Assembly (NCBI RefSeq): GCF_907165205.1
Contig: NC_058195.1
Span: forward strand, 744,001 to 808,000
Direction of reading: 5' to 3'
Source: Coccinella septempunctata
Taxonomy: Eukaryota > Arthropoda > Insecta > Coleoptera > Coccinellidae
DNA length: 64,000 nucleotides
The notes below the pieces were generated by a model. It saw only the letters and a list, made by a program, of their open reading frames with translations. It searched no databases and had not been told where the DNA came from. Both the position numbers and the translations under genes were made by a program. Below, one piece after another: positions 37,101 through 52,100 of the stretch (positions are counted from its first letter, which is position 1; each line of letters opens with the position of its first letter).

Positions 37101-40100
37101 AATAGGCCCTTTTTGTTTGTCTACGGCTACTTTCGATTGCCACGGACGGAAGAGCGTAAAGAAGGCATCTGGAGCGCCTTAAAAAGGCGAAATCGCTATG
37201 TGTCAGCGAATAGCTACATCTCGAGAGCAGCGAAGAATGCCAAACGAAAGACCAGCAAATACCCCCAACCTGGAGTTAGTTCGGCAATAAAAAAATAAGC
37301 TTAATAAGAAATTCGAGATTTTTGACGTTTACCAAAACCCAAATGTAAACAAATCCGCGATCACAGAATAAATTGCCGTCTGACGTTTCTGACAAATACA
37401 GATAGGTTAACGTCAGTTAGTCAAAAGCCCAATCACAGACAGTAGTATAGCGAATAATAGTGTTTTTTTACGTCTGTGTTTATATGAAAGTCAAACAGCC
37501 GCGTAAAGGTGACTCTCATGGTTAATTAGGTGTAACCTAAGATGTCACCGTCGAAGCAAAACTATTATGGAGTTTATATCCATGCACATCAAGATGTCAT
37601 GTGCATATCAGACTATTTTCAATCGATATTTCAGTGTGAATAGTCGAAGACGTACACGTCAACGTCGCCTCTCTACAGCCACTTCGTGGTTATTAAGAAT
37701 GATCTGGTGATATTTATTGTTTATTCTATAGATTTCCGTCGAAACATTTATGACAGTAGGTTCAAGTACCTATTACTTTGGGGGCTTTGAGGCCCGCAAT
37801 AGGTACGCGTGCTAAATTAAGTCCATGCAAAGATACTCTCGACTCTTCAGAATACTTGATATGCTCCGTCGTTATTGTGCGTCCATTGCAGTAGGCTATG
37901 AAATTATAAAGTTGATATTCTGTGTTTGAATATAGAGCTCAGCTTCTTCTTCACCATTTGAGGAAGGAAACAACTCAGGAACGCCAGTAAAAAAAGATCA
38001 TTTCCAACCCCGATTCTCGACACTAACGGGTTCTTCGTCACGTGGAAGAAAATGACGAGGCATTTATGATTCGTCTCTCTGCGTCTCCCGAGATCGATAA
38101 GGGTGTTCCGCGCGCCCGGCCGCGAGTTAATTCTTCGATTTATATTCAATCCTCGGCCAGACGACAAAGAACATAATACATATATACCCTTGGACGACCA
38201 AAAAATGAACAACAATAACGTATCGTCCTTTTGAATGGGTCGAATTTCTGAGACCGTTAGTCGCGTCACCATGAATTAACCATAGATCGTCGACGGGGGC
38301 AAAAAAAACTCGATGCGAGCGAGCACAGAAAACGGAGACGGTTATCTCGTCCGTCATTTTTGCGTTTCGGTTAACGGGGCGGAATGCGAGCGAACGGACG
38401 AACGATGATCGCGTTTCGGCGGGTTTTACGCCTAAAAGTATAGGGCGCGACATGAATATTGATGCGCCGCCGACGGATCGTTAACCGAACGAAACGCGCG
38501 TGCATGCTTTTGTCTCGTCGTCATCTGCCGCGACTTTTATATACATATTTTTAACCTATAGGGAATGTCGCCGCTTTTTCTTCTTCTTCTTCGGACCTGT
38601 TTCGTCCGATACGACTTGGCCTATCTTCGAAGCGTACTTATCAAACTATACACCCGTTGTGTATAGCTCTTTTTGTGAAGTGATGTATTTTAAATATGAT
38701 GATTGGGAATGTGAAAGCTTCCATTCAAATTCGTCGATACCTAGTGTTAGCCGCTAACTATCGGCAGAATACAAAGGCTAGGCTGATGCTTGCTTGCTTG
38801 CATCACCAAAGCTATGAGAACGTGGTCAACTAGGGCACTAGAGATCTTTACAGATCTCACAATTCTTCTTTTAGTGATGAAGACGCTGCAGAACAGATGT
38901 TTGTGGAAAGTATGATACGAGGAAAACAGAAGCAGTAAATAATAAATCTATAAAACGAAATTATAATGAAAAATAAGGTAGCAACAGCGTTTCTTCGCTG
39001 TAAAAGTTGGAGCCAACAATTAAGACGGAAAAATCAACGCGTGCGACCGCATCGGCGTCTCAGACCAAGGGAGCGCGACGGTACGACGTCGTCGGCCCAA
39101 TAAGCAGCAGGTGCGCGCGTAGAACTGGTGCATAATCCGAGAGGCAGTACCGTGACAGAAACGCGACGTCCGTGTACCGAAGAGCGGCAGGTTCATTGTC
39201 TTTGATAAAAAGAAGACGCCGCCGCGATTTCGTTATCGGCGTGTCGGCATAGCGCGCTCTGCCGCTGATCCGGAAACGCGCGTCTAAACGACACGGTACC
39301 TACCATATTTTCCGAGGCAGTTTGACGGGTCGTTTCCTCGGCGTAACGAAGTAATTACTCGATTGATTCGATTTGAGGTGATAGATGGATCCAGCATCCT
39401 GGCTATTGGACGTAAACGCTACTATCGTGAAACGTCCGAGGATCGGCAGGTGCGGCCGATCTACTTTAGATGACAGGTGGCCGACGTTTGTCGCGTGTTC
39501 ATCCAAGATCCGTGAGTCGCGCCTCAATAAACAGACGCAGAGCTATTACACCTACCCATACCAATACCGTCGAAAAATTGGCATCTGTCGATGACGTAGT
39601 CGAAAGAAACGGAAAAAATTACGTATACATTACAGAACCTTTGTATCATTTGACGAACAACCATCTGTGACGTCTTAAAATCTAATACCTATGTTTTCTT
39701 CGACGCCTTTTAGTAAACAGGATGCGGCGGGGCCAATTGACGACTAAAGGCTTCAAAATATTTGTGAAATTTGTAGTAAAACAATTTTATTTTTGGCATC
39801 AGTGAAAAATAGAGTTTTTTGTACTCAAGTTTTCATAAGGATATCGCTAAGATTGCGGCCGTTAGCAGAGGTACACTCATTTAGTCGATTTCTAAAGTTT
39901 GAGACCGCTTTTCGGCATATATTTTATATTTATTCAGTTAATCGCTACTTGAGTTGTGCAGGAAGGACGAGTCTTTGACTCGTACACATATTTCAACATT
40001 AGCTTCTTGAGATCAAAAGAAAAACTTTTTTTCTATACCATTTTTTCCGATACGACCCTGATAAAAAAGATATACCTAGCCATTTCGAGTTTCCATAATG

Positions 40101-43100
40101 GGCTGTGCCACCCCTGGAAAAACAAAATTACCTTCAGAATTACAAGCTAAATCTGTGACACTACACATCTGTGGATTTATTAAACAGAAATGCATTCAGC
40201 CAAAGTGTCAAATTTTTCAAATTTTACAGATACTTTTTAATTTTTGAACATCAAATTACTAGAAAACGGCTGATTATACGAGAAAATTTCAAGAATACTT
40301 TTGTTTTAGAAAACGTTCAAATATTCATTAGATAGGGTTCAATTTAGTTTCAAGAGTTGGGTTCTTTAAATTTTTGGTATTTTAATGGTACGTAATGGTC
40401 ATAATGAGAAAACGTGGGTGATATCTTGTGTTGGAAGAAGAATCATCAAATAAATGAAAAACTATATTCCAAAATTAATTTCATTCGCTAAAACCGATAA
40501 ATAACATTTTTTCATAGTTTTTTTTCAACAGCCTGTATCTTGAAAACCGTGCCGATTTGGAAAAAATGGCAAAGGAAAAAATTAGTCCTTTCGACCTCAA
40601 GAATCTACTGTTAAAATATTCGTACGAGTCAAAGACTCACCCTGTATAAGCGACTTTCAATTTTTTTTGTCGAACAACGTTGGCGTGTCATTATCGGCGC
40701 AACCGCGACTCGAGGCGATCATTTGAACGAACGTACTCTCCGTAAATGCGATAAATAAAGCGTCGCGCACAAATCAACGTCGATTTCGCAAGTACCCACT
40801 ATACGCCCGGGCGTCGCTGCTGATTTATCGACTCGTACTCCCCAACGGGGGAGTATACCTGTGTCGTACGAAACGCGGCCGATAAAAACGGCTGATTTAT
40901 TCCGTAAAGGCGGCGGCGGGGCGTATGGGCGCGACTCGGATGCTCGAAAATGGACCGGTGACGAATCCGGTCGTATCGGCGTCACGTCCGCGAAAAACCG
41001 TGACCTAAGCCGCCGGGGAATCGGACTGTACGCCCTCTCGACGTGTGCATCTAACACGCACCAAGAACGATCCGGCGTAAAGAAGTAAAAGAAACCGTGC
41101 ACAAGTTTGAAAATTAACGAAAAAAATTGATTTTGCCACTGAAAGGTCAAGTTGTGATCTGTATTTCTATACTTCATTCACTTTTATTTTAGCAGTCGGT
41201 TGGCCATGGAAATTTGACACATTTCACTCTGTATAGTACGAAAATGTGGGGTTATGAAGCTTGTCAAAACATTTTTGGTTTTTAAATCAACGCTATGTTG
41301 CCCGTTCTACGTAAAAGTTTCTGTTATTACGTATTTTATCACAATGTCGAATCTCTTCGGAAAATATGTGACGAACATAATTGAAGTTTATACAAACTGA
41401 TTGAAGGCATACCAAATCCAGTTACATGCATGGAAAATACAAGAGATCAGTATAATATCATAATATGCACTAGCTTGAGGAGAGTTAATGTTCGTTATCT
41501 TCTTTGGCTTACATCATTTGTAGATTTCGAAAATATTAACCCGAAGATGAAATGCATATATTGCAGTGGTTGGGAATGGGTATCTCCCGAAGGAATTAAC
41601 AGATAATTACAAGAATTTTAAATTCTTCAACAAAAATCATCTTGCATCAATATAAGTAAAAGGAATAGAAGGAAGTTTAAGTTTTAAGTTAAGATGCAAC
41701 TTCACCGTTGAACAAAAATTTCACATGAATAAACAAGTAACAGGGCAACTTGCGCGTATTTGTGGCTATTGATCTTAATACATTGATGTAATAATAATAA
41801 TTAGGTATTTATTAGTACCTTAAGACATTTACATTGTATAGGACAAGTCGAATGAAAAATAGAAAAATCCATTTTAGGGAACTTATTCTCCGATGACATT
41901 TATCGAAAATCCTGTAGTTAACTTTTCGCATTACTTCACTCAAACATAAAATTCTCAAATGCCACCACTTTTTTGGGTCTCCTAATAGAAGAAAATTCTT
42001 TGTCATCCTCTTCATTCACAATATTTCTGATTGTAGAAATATCCAGCTGAAATATAAGTCGTTTAGATTCAGATGAAACATTATTAAAATTCCCTTACAT
42101 TGAATATGTTCGCCACTGTCTGACGTATTGTGGATTTTAGAATATCAGAGTATAACTATTTGAATGAGCGGACCTGAATTCTAAATAGCACTTCCTGAAA
42201 CCCTGTCTCTTTTTTCAATCACTTTCGGCATTTTCGTAATAAAAATTGATATTAGTTGTGGCAACGGCGTTATGACATTAACGACATTTCATGAGTGCCA
42301 ACCTAACTTCGTTCTAGTTACAAAAACTTGAGAAAATTATTTCATGGCCAACCGACTGCTAAAATAAATTTGAATGAAGTATACCTTTCGTCATAGGCTT
42401 TTTATCGTAGCTAGCTCTGTGAATCACAAAAGGGTTGACTTTTTGTAGCATGTGGTTTTCTTCGCAATTATTTGTCTACTACAATGGTTGTATTGCCAAT
42501 ACTTCTTCAGTCTTAGTTTCCAGGAGTTTTGCATGAGCTTTTGATAGGCGTTTCACCTTTATGATATACGCAATGTCTTTTATGATACGCGTAGATTTTC
42601 CTAGAGGCGGCATTCATCAAAGATTTGACCAAAGCGCGTAAAAGAACCAGGCAGCGATAGACCTCGTCCATGTCCACTTCAAATATTAATATATCGTCTG
42701 AGCCCTTCTTCGCATATCAATATCTCGATACCTGGCCGCTCGCGGTATGTACGCGGTGTCCCCGTTTCCTAACCCCATCATAACACGATGCGGCAGCGTC
42801 AGCGTCAACCTTGATCTACGACCAGAAGCGACGGTGTCATCCTTCGCCCCGGACGTTCATATTTGTATTCATAACATGGCAGTCGTGGGTGCAGCTCGTC
42901 CGTCACCGGTTATCGCGGTACCATCGGGGTACCTACCACATCCCCCGCCGTCATGATCCTCTACACGATATCCTTTCAAGAAAACTAGTCTGAAATGATG
43001 ATTTCGACGACGTTTCTTTATAATCGATTGAAAAGTGGGAAATGTCAAAGCAAGAAAGACGCTAGCTAAAGCTTGATTCTCGAAATTTACTCTGTGCAGT

Positions 43101-46100
43101 CTTGACCAATTGGTCTATACCTCCCTGCGTATATACCGTGTTGGCATCTATACCATTTAGATGTGTTGACAGATAGACGACAACTACAACCTCGGGATGA
43201 CGTTAATAATTATTTTATTCCGCAAGAGCCACCCTTATCTTAGTCCTTATCTGGACGTCGATTTGTCAGTCTGGAGAGGAAAGGGCGTTTTTTAGTGGGT
43301 TTAGGTTGGGTATCTGCTATCGCATCTTACGATCTTTATACGGACCTGTATCGCCAACGAAAATGCAAAAAAAAACCTATATATTTCTGTAAAAATTAGA
43401 TTTATTGAGGACCTTGCACTCTCGAACAATTTTTTTCGACATATTTAATCGTTTTACAATTAAATAACTTAATGGTATCATTTGATGCCGAATAAAAACT
43501 CGAGGAGACAGTTACGATTGTTTTTTTTTTCTATTTATATCAAAATTAGGTATAATTTACACAATAATTGATCTCATTCTCAATTTTCCTGGGTATATTT
43601 TATTTTCTGGAAAACGAGGTACATCAAAGTATTTCGAAATATAGGGCGTTCAGATAGCCTACTGCGATGTACGATAGACACCGCGAAATCGATTAAAAAT
43701 TCTTGGTCAATCGTCCCAATTTCCATGCAAAATCGCATTTCGACTTTGCGAAATAGAGATTCCTTATCTGGATGACGTCACCGCGAATAAATCACCGACG
43801 GGTCTTGCGAAACCCCGTGTCCCAACAGGTATAGGACACCTCATCCGATTATATTCGGAATCGATTAACCCAGTTTTGGAACCGACCGCGAAAAAAAAAC
43901 AATGAGCCTCGCCGATCCGACAGTACGAAGCGGCCAATACCGATAACAATTCTGCGCGCCCGGTGTAAAAATCCCCTATTCGGGGCTAGTAAATAAATCG
44001 GCCGTGCAAGACGAGAGATAGCGTAAACACTTTGGACCGAGTAAACGGCCTAGCGCCGCCCATTTCCCCCACCGCCTATCCCGACCGGCTCCCGATTCGT
44101 CGATAGTCAGAAGGCCATCGCTGGAAAGCGGCAAAAGGCCTCGAAAATCGGCCAAGTTAGCCCTTTGCGCTCCCTCCGAATTGTGATCGGGGTTAGCGTA
44201 GAGTCGTGGTGGGGTTTACGGCCCTCCCTACTCTAGTTCTTGCACCACCAAAACGGCGCTTCAGTCGAGTAACCGTTTCAGTTGACAGTATCTGGTGGAA
44301 GGTGTTCGTTGTGCCAGTTTATCGAACGTATCTACACGCGTGTCGACGGTATTTCCCGACCTGTGATTTTCTAGTGGATTTATTTTGTGATCGATTCGGA
44401 TACGATATTGCCTTCGCAAATGTGTAAGTTTATCTTTTCAGATGCGTCGATTTATTTTATTTGTTGTTTTTATCGCCGGACGAATATGTTTGTTTTCGAA
44501 TGTGGAAATGGACGCGGAGGGAAAAATCGAGATAGAAATGCATTTCTAATAATAGTTAGAGAGATGAATGCACTATCTATCGTTCTGTGAGTCAATGCGT
44601 CGATAGATTAGATTTGCATTTTATCAGATATAATGAAAACACAAATGAATTTAGTTTGTCAATTAATAGTTTCGACTTTAATACGTTGCTTTCATTCAAT
44701 GTGTGATTTTGGACGAGATGTGGGTGAGTGAAGTATTTCCAAATGAACAAGGGAGAAAGTGTTGTCAATTCGGTTAAAGTTGCGAAATCTTTTTGGTTTC
44801 GTGGGTTTGTTCGCCTACGTTTTTGAGGCTCCAAAAAAGATAGCATTATCTAACATCTTAGTGTTTGAAACTCGTTGAGATACTATTTTTGACATGGTAA
44901 ATAAGAAGAATGAAACGTTGGTATCATTTTTGAACAACTTTTGAAATAGAAAAACATCATTTCTTGTTACTAGAAAAAAAGGACTAAATATCTATTGAAT
45001 TTTTTGATGTGGGTTAGCACATATGAAGAAATTGAAAAGCATTTGTTTATGTTCGTGAGTGAGGCATTCATTTCCCCTGATTTCGTTCGATTTGTCGTCG
45101 TGATTATTCCAGAAATGATAGTAATCGATAACTTTTCAAATTTGAAGGGTCAAGTTCAAAATCGAATTGATTTATGACTAGGTATAGAAGTTTAGGATTA
45201 GCAATTCTTTATCGTCATTCAATTCACTCAAATCTTGAAAATTCCAATGTAATTTCAAATTATGTACTCATTACCATACATTTTAACCGTTTTTATTAAT
45301 TTCGTATATCATCGCTTGATATAATTTATAGTAGAAATCGATTAGATTTATCGTAGAAATTTTTCGGGAAATTTAAATTGAGATGTAGGTGAGGAAAGTG
45401 AATTAACCCTATTTCACTATGCCAGTCACGTGTTACGTCAGTGGAAATACCTATTTCATTCATTCTATGATTCAGCAGCGTTCACTGATGCACATTTCCG
45501 TAATCGAAGATCGGACGTGGAGGTGATTTCCGATCGCGGCAACCACCGTCGATCGGACTGTGGATTACGCATCCGAAGGCCCCGTTTCCGGGGATGGAAA
45601 TAACCGATATCGGCGGGCATAGAATCACGCGAACGGGTGGAAAAAACGTGACGTCACGCGCTCGGGGCTAGGTTCCCCGCGACCATAGACGACGGTATGC
45701 ATGACAATTTGTCCGTGATTCATACGCGGGGGATCGGCGCGGTATGTACGTACGACGACGTAAAACGTCTTTTACTGTGTGACACCGTTTCTCACAGCGG
45801 CATTACCGAGAAGGCCCGTCGGAGTTGTTTCACGTATACCAACGGCGCGTTTCATAAGAATTCTATGAGGGTTTCAGGCGTAAAGAACGAGGAATGTCAT
45901 TCTGTTTCATATTTCGATCGCCGTGATATGATCGATTTCTCTGCGCGAAGAAACGCGAAAATTCCCACCGCGAATTGTTCGAATACCTTTCTCCGTGTAT
46001 AATCGTGGGAAAACCTTTATCTCGACCGCAGTTACATCAGCGCCGCTTGTTTATATAAAGCGAAAGGGGGGACTGTCTTTATGTCTCGTAATTAAGATAA

Positions 46101-49100
46101 GACGTTAACGAAGGCTTGCGACAGCGTTTTCGCGACCACCATCGTGCGAATTCGACAGCAGAAGATTCGTTTTCACGTCATTTCGTAATGTTCTGTGATT
46201 TGACGTCAAGATTTATTAGTTAGAACCATAGATGATTATTTATATTGTTCTTCGTCGTAAAAGCGCAAAGAGTGATGAAATTCTCTAACGATATTCTTCG
46301 TAGATACTCGTGAAGGCGCGTCCTAAGTGGACGGGCAAAAGAGGCCGCGATCCACGTACGCGACGTAGGTAGACGGTCAGCGAGATCATCCGTGCTCTCG
46401 TTATCAGATAGCGCCGCGAGGATTTACAACGTCAGATAGTCCCTTTCGGTAGCGCACAATCCAATTAGGAACCACGACCGTAATATCCATTGTCCATAGC
46501 GCGTGCCGCCGCTTGCCTATTCCCCGAGAGATCTCGGCCGCTCTCCGTATATAGGGCGTCTATCTGTCAAAGTGACAGATGGAAAATTCTGTGACCGCGT
46601 CGTCGAAAATTCGGTTTCGATCGATAAAATCGAGACGGCCTCGATGGGGGATTCCTTCGAAGAGCGTGTTGTTTGTTAGACAGAAGCGTCACCGTTTCCG
46701 GGAATCTCAATGCCGTACTCGGTTTTCGTGTCTGTGCCTGTCTGAGACTGGAAGCCGCCCGCCCGATCGATCTTCGCTTCGCGATAGTTAAACAGTCCGT
46801 CCTTTTCTCTCTCTCTCTCTCTGGCCATCTCTGTTTCGATGAATTTATTCGCGATTGTGACATCATTTCAGGTCGAACGTCCGATGGATAGTTTCGCCTC
46901 CTCCTCGGAGACACTCGAGGCTTATCAGGGCCTCCAATTTCTTTATGGGGAAACATACACGATATTCTTCAGTGTTTACGTGGATTTTATTCTTGTTGAC
47001 CCTTCAAACTCTGTATGTTCCTCGGGGATGGCTGAAGACGGCCCTGTCGACCAGATAACAATGTATTCGAAAAAACAAACAATATTACCATGCCGGAATG
47101 ATACGGGTTTCGACAATGTGTGTCTTCTTCGGATCGTTATAGAGGCGATATAGCGATCTTGAAGCATCCCTCTAGCGCCTTTCTAACCGTTTTGAAAAAA
47201 TCGATATTTTTCTTGGAATACTTTCGTGTTTTCCTCGATCGGAGAGAACGGGTGGGCGCTGATGCCCGCGGTCCCACGGGTATTTCGACAATGGTTAGGC
47301 CCGACGGCTCTGTAACCCATAATATCTCGTCATGGGCACAAATATTGTCTTTTGCGGGGGCTGATACCCATCTCCGCGTGTGTGTGTGTTTAGGCGAGGA
47401 GCGCCAGATACGTTGACCCCGAATCTCCGAGCTCCGACGTGCCAAGAATATTGGTCATCGCGGTCTCGAGCGTTAAGACACTAAAATTATAATATGTGTC
47501 TCTAAAAAGCCGTCTTGGTCTTCAGAATTTTTTTTAGTTTGGATAAAAAATGTTTCTTATGCCAGTTTCTTCGATATTTCGACTTGATGTTCCTGATTTA
47601 GATATCTATGCCAAAGACTCATCGATAAAATTAGTCTATGATCGATTTATCATTACCATCCCTAGTTGGACACGTCAAATTATCAAATATTCTATGACCT
47701 GTCGATAAGTTTGCAACGGACACCGACGAACTAGCATAGAGAATTTCCGACGCGTAGGAATTCGTTATAATTCCGTGCGCCTCGTTCCGCGATACCCATC
47801 GTCCAGTCGTCGGGGTTCCACCTTTCCCCATATTAAAATAAGATCAGCTGTGTGTTCGCGACCACGCGATAATCCGACCGCATTCCTCCGCGATTTCTGG
47901 AATTCGGTGCAGCAGTAGGTACGAACATCTGTGGTCCGCGACGTGGGGAGAGAGAGAGAGAGACGGACGGATGAGGCGCACCTATGGTGGAATTCCGAGC
48001 CGCGATAATACGAAAGTGAAACGGACGCGAAGAACACAGAGCTCGTATAATACGTCTATGCTCCCATGCCTATTTGTATATACCGCGGACGTAAAAATGC
48101 CGCGGTGTGCGGTAACGCCGTCTACCCGCGGGGGACAGGTGCGCGCCGGGTACCGGTTAAACGCGAGAGGGACACGGTATAGATGAAATTGAATCGTTTA
48201 TCGCGCGCTTGAAGAGGAGTCTGTGGATACTCTTCGATTATGACGTTTCTTTGGGTCATCGCTGGATCGTAATCGAGTGTAATTCAGTTAGCACGAAGGA
48301 ATGAATCATTTTTCACGATGTTTCTAGGCATGGTGAAAAATTATAGGCCTATAGAGTGTAACTGCGTTTATTTTAGTACAACAATCTCGTAATGTGGGAC
48401 AGCGGTGGTTCTAACTTTTTGAATCAGTGTAGATTTTCCCTGTTTTTCGAATGGATAACGAAATTTATGACAGTTTTAAGTTTATTCTTCATTTTTCGAC
48501 CTCGTTCTCGACGTATGTACGCAGGTGACACTCGGAACTTCATGCTAATTCTAGCTCTTACCTGATTCGCGTCCAGATCCGAAGGTCCGCTATGAGAACG
48601 AGTCAAAAACGGCGACAAATTATCATGCAAAACGCCGTCATCGTCCGCGCAGACGTCTTCACCGTCTAGGTCAACAGTCTCGGTGCGGTGGGCGCGCGTG
48701 GGGCCCCCCTATATATGTATATACAACTAATAAAACGCCCCCGCGTACGTCACTTTTTCCCACGGCCGTGCCCGACCGCCGCGCTCTCCCCCTTCGCCGA
48801 AGAGTCAGAGGTCACTGCCATATAGCGCCGCCGTATCGGTCACCTGATACGCATTTCGTACGAAATTTATCGCGACGACGATACGAATGTTTGCGTTTCT
48901 TGCCGCCGCGGGCCCCTTATCCGGTCGAATCTTATCGGTCGCGACGGAAAAAAGGGGATTCCTCCCGCAGATGATATCTTAACCTTGAAGATGACGCATC
49001 ATCGATACGTCGAGTTGCATTGCTCTCGCAGTTGATAACTCTATGATTGTTCTCATTCTGTGAAGTGTCAAGTTTTGGAACATTCCGTGGTTCGAGCCAT

Positions 49101-52100
49101 AGACACATTAATCGGGGTAATAAGTCTATGGTTCGAGCACAGAAACGGGTTAGACCGATAAACGTCAGAATCTATCGATTTCGAAATATTTCCCATGGCA
49201 TTCCTGACGGGGCCGCGTTAAGCGGTGAACACATATGAGCGGCCGCGATCACGATCACGATCGTGAGACATCGCGACTGAACCCCGCTCTATCGCTGAAC
49301 AGATCGTGATATTGCGTGCGGAATATGACATTTGCATGGGACGCTTCTCGATCGTGATCGTGATCGTGGCCGCGGCCGCTCATATGTGTTCACCGCCTTA
49401 CCCTTTAATTCGGCCGCGGGCACCAACGCCACCACCACCCCCCCGCCGCGGGCCACTTACCGGGTAATTATTCATATTCGGTTCTGTAGATACTTATAGG
49501 AGAGAGACGATCGACCACCGAGCCGCGAAGGACCGCTTGATTTATTGAAACGCTGATCGTCGACGAGCCGACGCGATCGTAAAGTGACGTTTGACAGACA
49601 ATCGATTAATAATGAAGTTGTTAGAATTTATATTCCAATTTATCTCCCGGGCGTAGAGGGCGTCCGAGACGTTGAATAACGTTCGGTATCGTTGAAGGGA
49701 CCTCGGTTCGACGAATTAGTAATTTTTTTTCAAGGGAGGCTCGATGTGGGTTTGTCAAACTTGAGCTTAGAGTTCTGTGATTATTGTCAATGTTTTGCTC
49801 GTATCTACGGCCTAATTCACAGAATATAAGGTCGGCGTGATTATACTCGTAACAATAACGAAATTTTTAGTGAAATTGCGGTCATATGTGGACTTGTCGG
49901 CCAATTTCACGTTATAATCGTTCAAAAGGAGGGGGGAACGCAGTAGACCATTAATACTCGACTAATTCCCGTGGAAAATTATTTTTTTTTAGGTTAAGTC
50001 GTGGCCGCTTCCGTTTTCAGCAGGCGGTTACCCGAACTGATTGACTAGTAGTTACGCGAACGGTCATCGGACCATTCCGCGATATCCCACCGTGTATATA
50101 TAAGAACTTTGTCGCTTTCGGGGGAATGTCGAGGCCGGAACCGTTGCGCAACAATCGGATCTCACGGCATCTCCTCTATATACGGCGCGCGTTAATGAAA
50201 CGCGGTTAAGAAAAAGGTCGCGTCTAGAAAACAAAAGGCGAAGCTCTTAATTTTAATGGAAAACAATTCCCATAATTAAGCGGCGAAAAAAGAGCACTCA
50301 ACCGTCCGGAGTGGATAATTAAAACCAATCTCGGACGGCCGGGACTCGTATTATACGTCCGCGTGTAATACTACACACTGATCAGAAATAGAAACGTCGT
50401 CGTAGTGACAGAGCGTGAGAATCGCGATACGAGAAGGTGAGAGGACCGTATACGGAAGCGGTCACGTTGCCGAAATTATGGGAAAGATCGTTTCCCGAAC
50501 GTACCCCATCCCGCGAGCACAGAACCGACCTCGATGGTTCGTTGGAATTGCGGACGTCTGTCACGCGGTGTACCGTCTGCGAAATCTATATTTAACGCCG
50601 AATTTGTCAGCGGCGTTTACCTTTTCGGCCGCGACAACAACGTCTGGAAGGAATAACGGCGTTATCGGCATTCTTTGTCGTCTGCGCGGATTTCATCTCG
50701 CCGCCGACTAGACGCGAGACAATAAACGTCAGCGCGGACCATAAATCGGTCGGTGGACCATCGAGCGAAATATCGACGGAGCAGGTGCGACGTCTCGTAA
50801 AATCGAGTCGAATGTTTTGACAGGTCGATCATTGTAAATTCTCGTGATTATCGCTTAGGACCCACGTATTAGATAGAAAATGTTTGATTCTTGGCTAGAT
50901 GTTGCTCGTGCTTAATTTTGGAATGTTATCTTTTTTGTTTTTTTTTTTAACATCAGATAGAATAACTGACCATAGCGGGGGTGGGTAAATAAAAAGTAGA
51001 AGATTCATCGAGGTTAGACGCATCGTTTATTGCTGATCTACTGTATTTCATCAGATGTGTATTTCGTTTTTGAATCTTTAATAATTCTGTCAATTGTCTT
51101 CTCCTTTTTTTATTTCGACAAGAAGCAGTTTTATGGACGTGCATCGGAACTCGATACCGTTGCTCTGAATCGCGTATTAGATGCGTCATCCGTTTCGCAA
51201 GTGGAACTCGACGATTTTTACGAGGGAAATCTCGCGAAGATCGTCGACTTTTTCTCACGCGGCCGAACTATACGAATAAATATGGGTGAGGTCTATTATC
51301 TGAGCGATCAAACAAGACTCGCTTTCCCACATTTAACGGTTGTTCTTCGCCTTTCGAAAAAAGCGTCGGCAGATTTGGCGACACGTGTAAATGCAAATCG
51401 TTCGTTATGTCTTCGGATATATCAGCCGGTGGCGACTTTGAACTGGGCCGCTCGGCGAGAAACTGGCTCGATCAGGACGTAATTATAATCCAGCGTTTCC
51501 AGTTTTGTTAAATTTGTCATATACACGATTGGATTCTATGGTTGTCGATTGGTTTTCTATGACCGAGGGTGTGTTCCATCATGTTGTCGTGCGCCTACGT
51601 CAATCGATCTTTGGTTGGGGTTGGTCGAGGAGCGGCGTCCGCGAGTCGGTCGACGGCGCCCGAATCAGCTGATCGTTTCTAAATTTGCCGCGACCTGAGG
51701 GGGTCTTGAGGAACGCCGCGAATGCCTAGAATAACCTGCCGGTGAATAATAGAGCTATGAAAAGATCGCACTCGCTCCGAGTTCATTGCCACGCATTAGA
51801 GACGGAGCTGAACGCTCCGATATCGAGAAATCTCCACAGTATCTACGTATTTTTGACGATACCCACGTCTGATAACGATATTCTTAACTTTTCTGAAGTT
51901 TGTGGCAACTCGATCCGTTTTTACGGTCGAGAAAGGCTAGTTCCGAGACCTTGGTATTCGGAATATACGGCGTAAGGTTGCACGAATCCGATACCGTGAT
52001 TTATGCTCCGCGACTCGGAGAAGAATGAACGCCTATCATTTTCCGCCATAGAAGACAATTATATCGTTATCTCTGTGCCGATCCGCTCGCGGATGTGTGT

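Noticed and set aside
46567..46956. 129-aa minus-strand frame with overlapping + frames
   Set aside because: Arg/Ser-rich chance frame in CpG-rich DNA. No splice partners or motif.
51030..51482. 150-aa open frame within the giant intron
   Set aside because: No recognisable domain, a hydrophobic AT-rich start followed by unrelated composition, and no splice-linked continuation. Kept only as a note.
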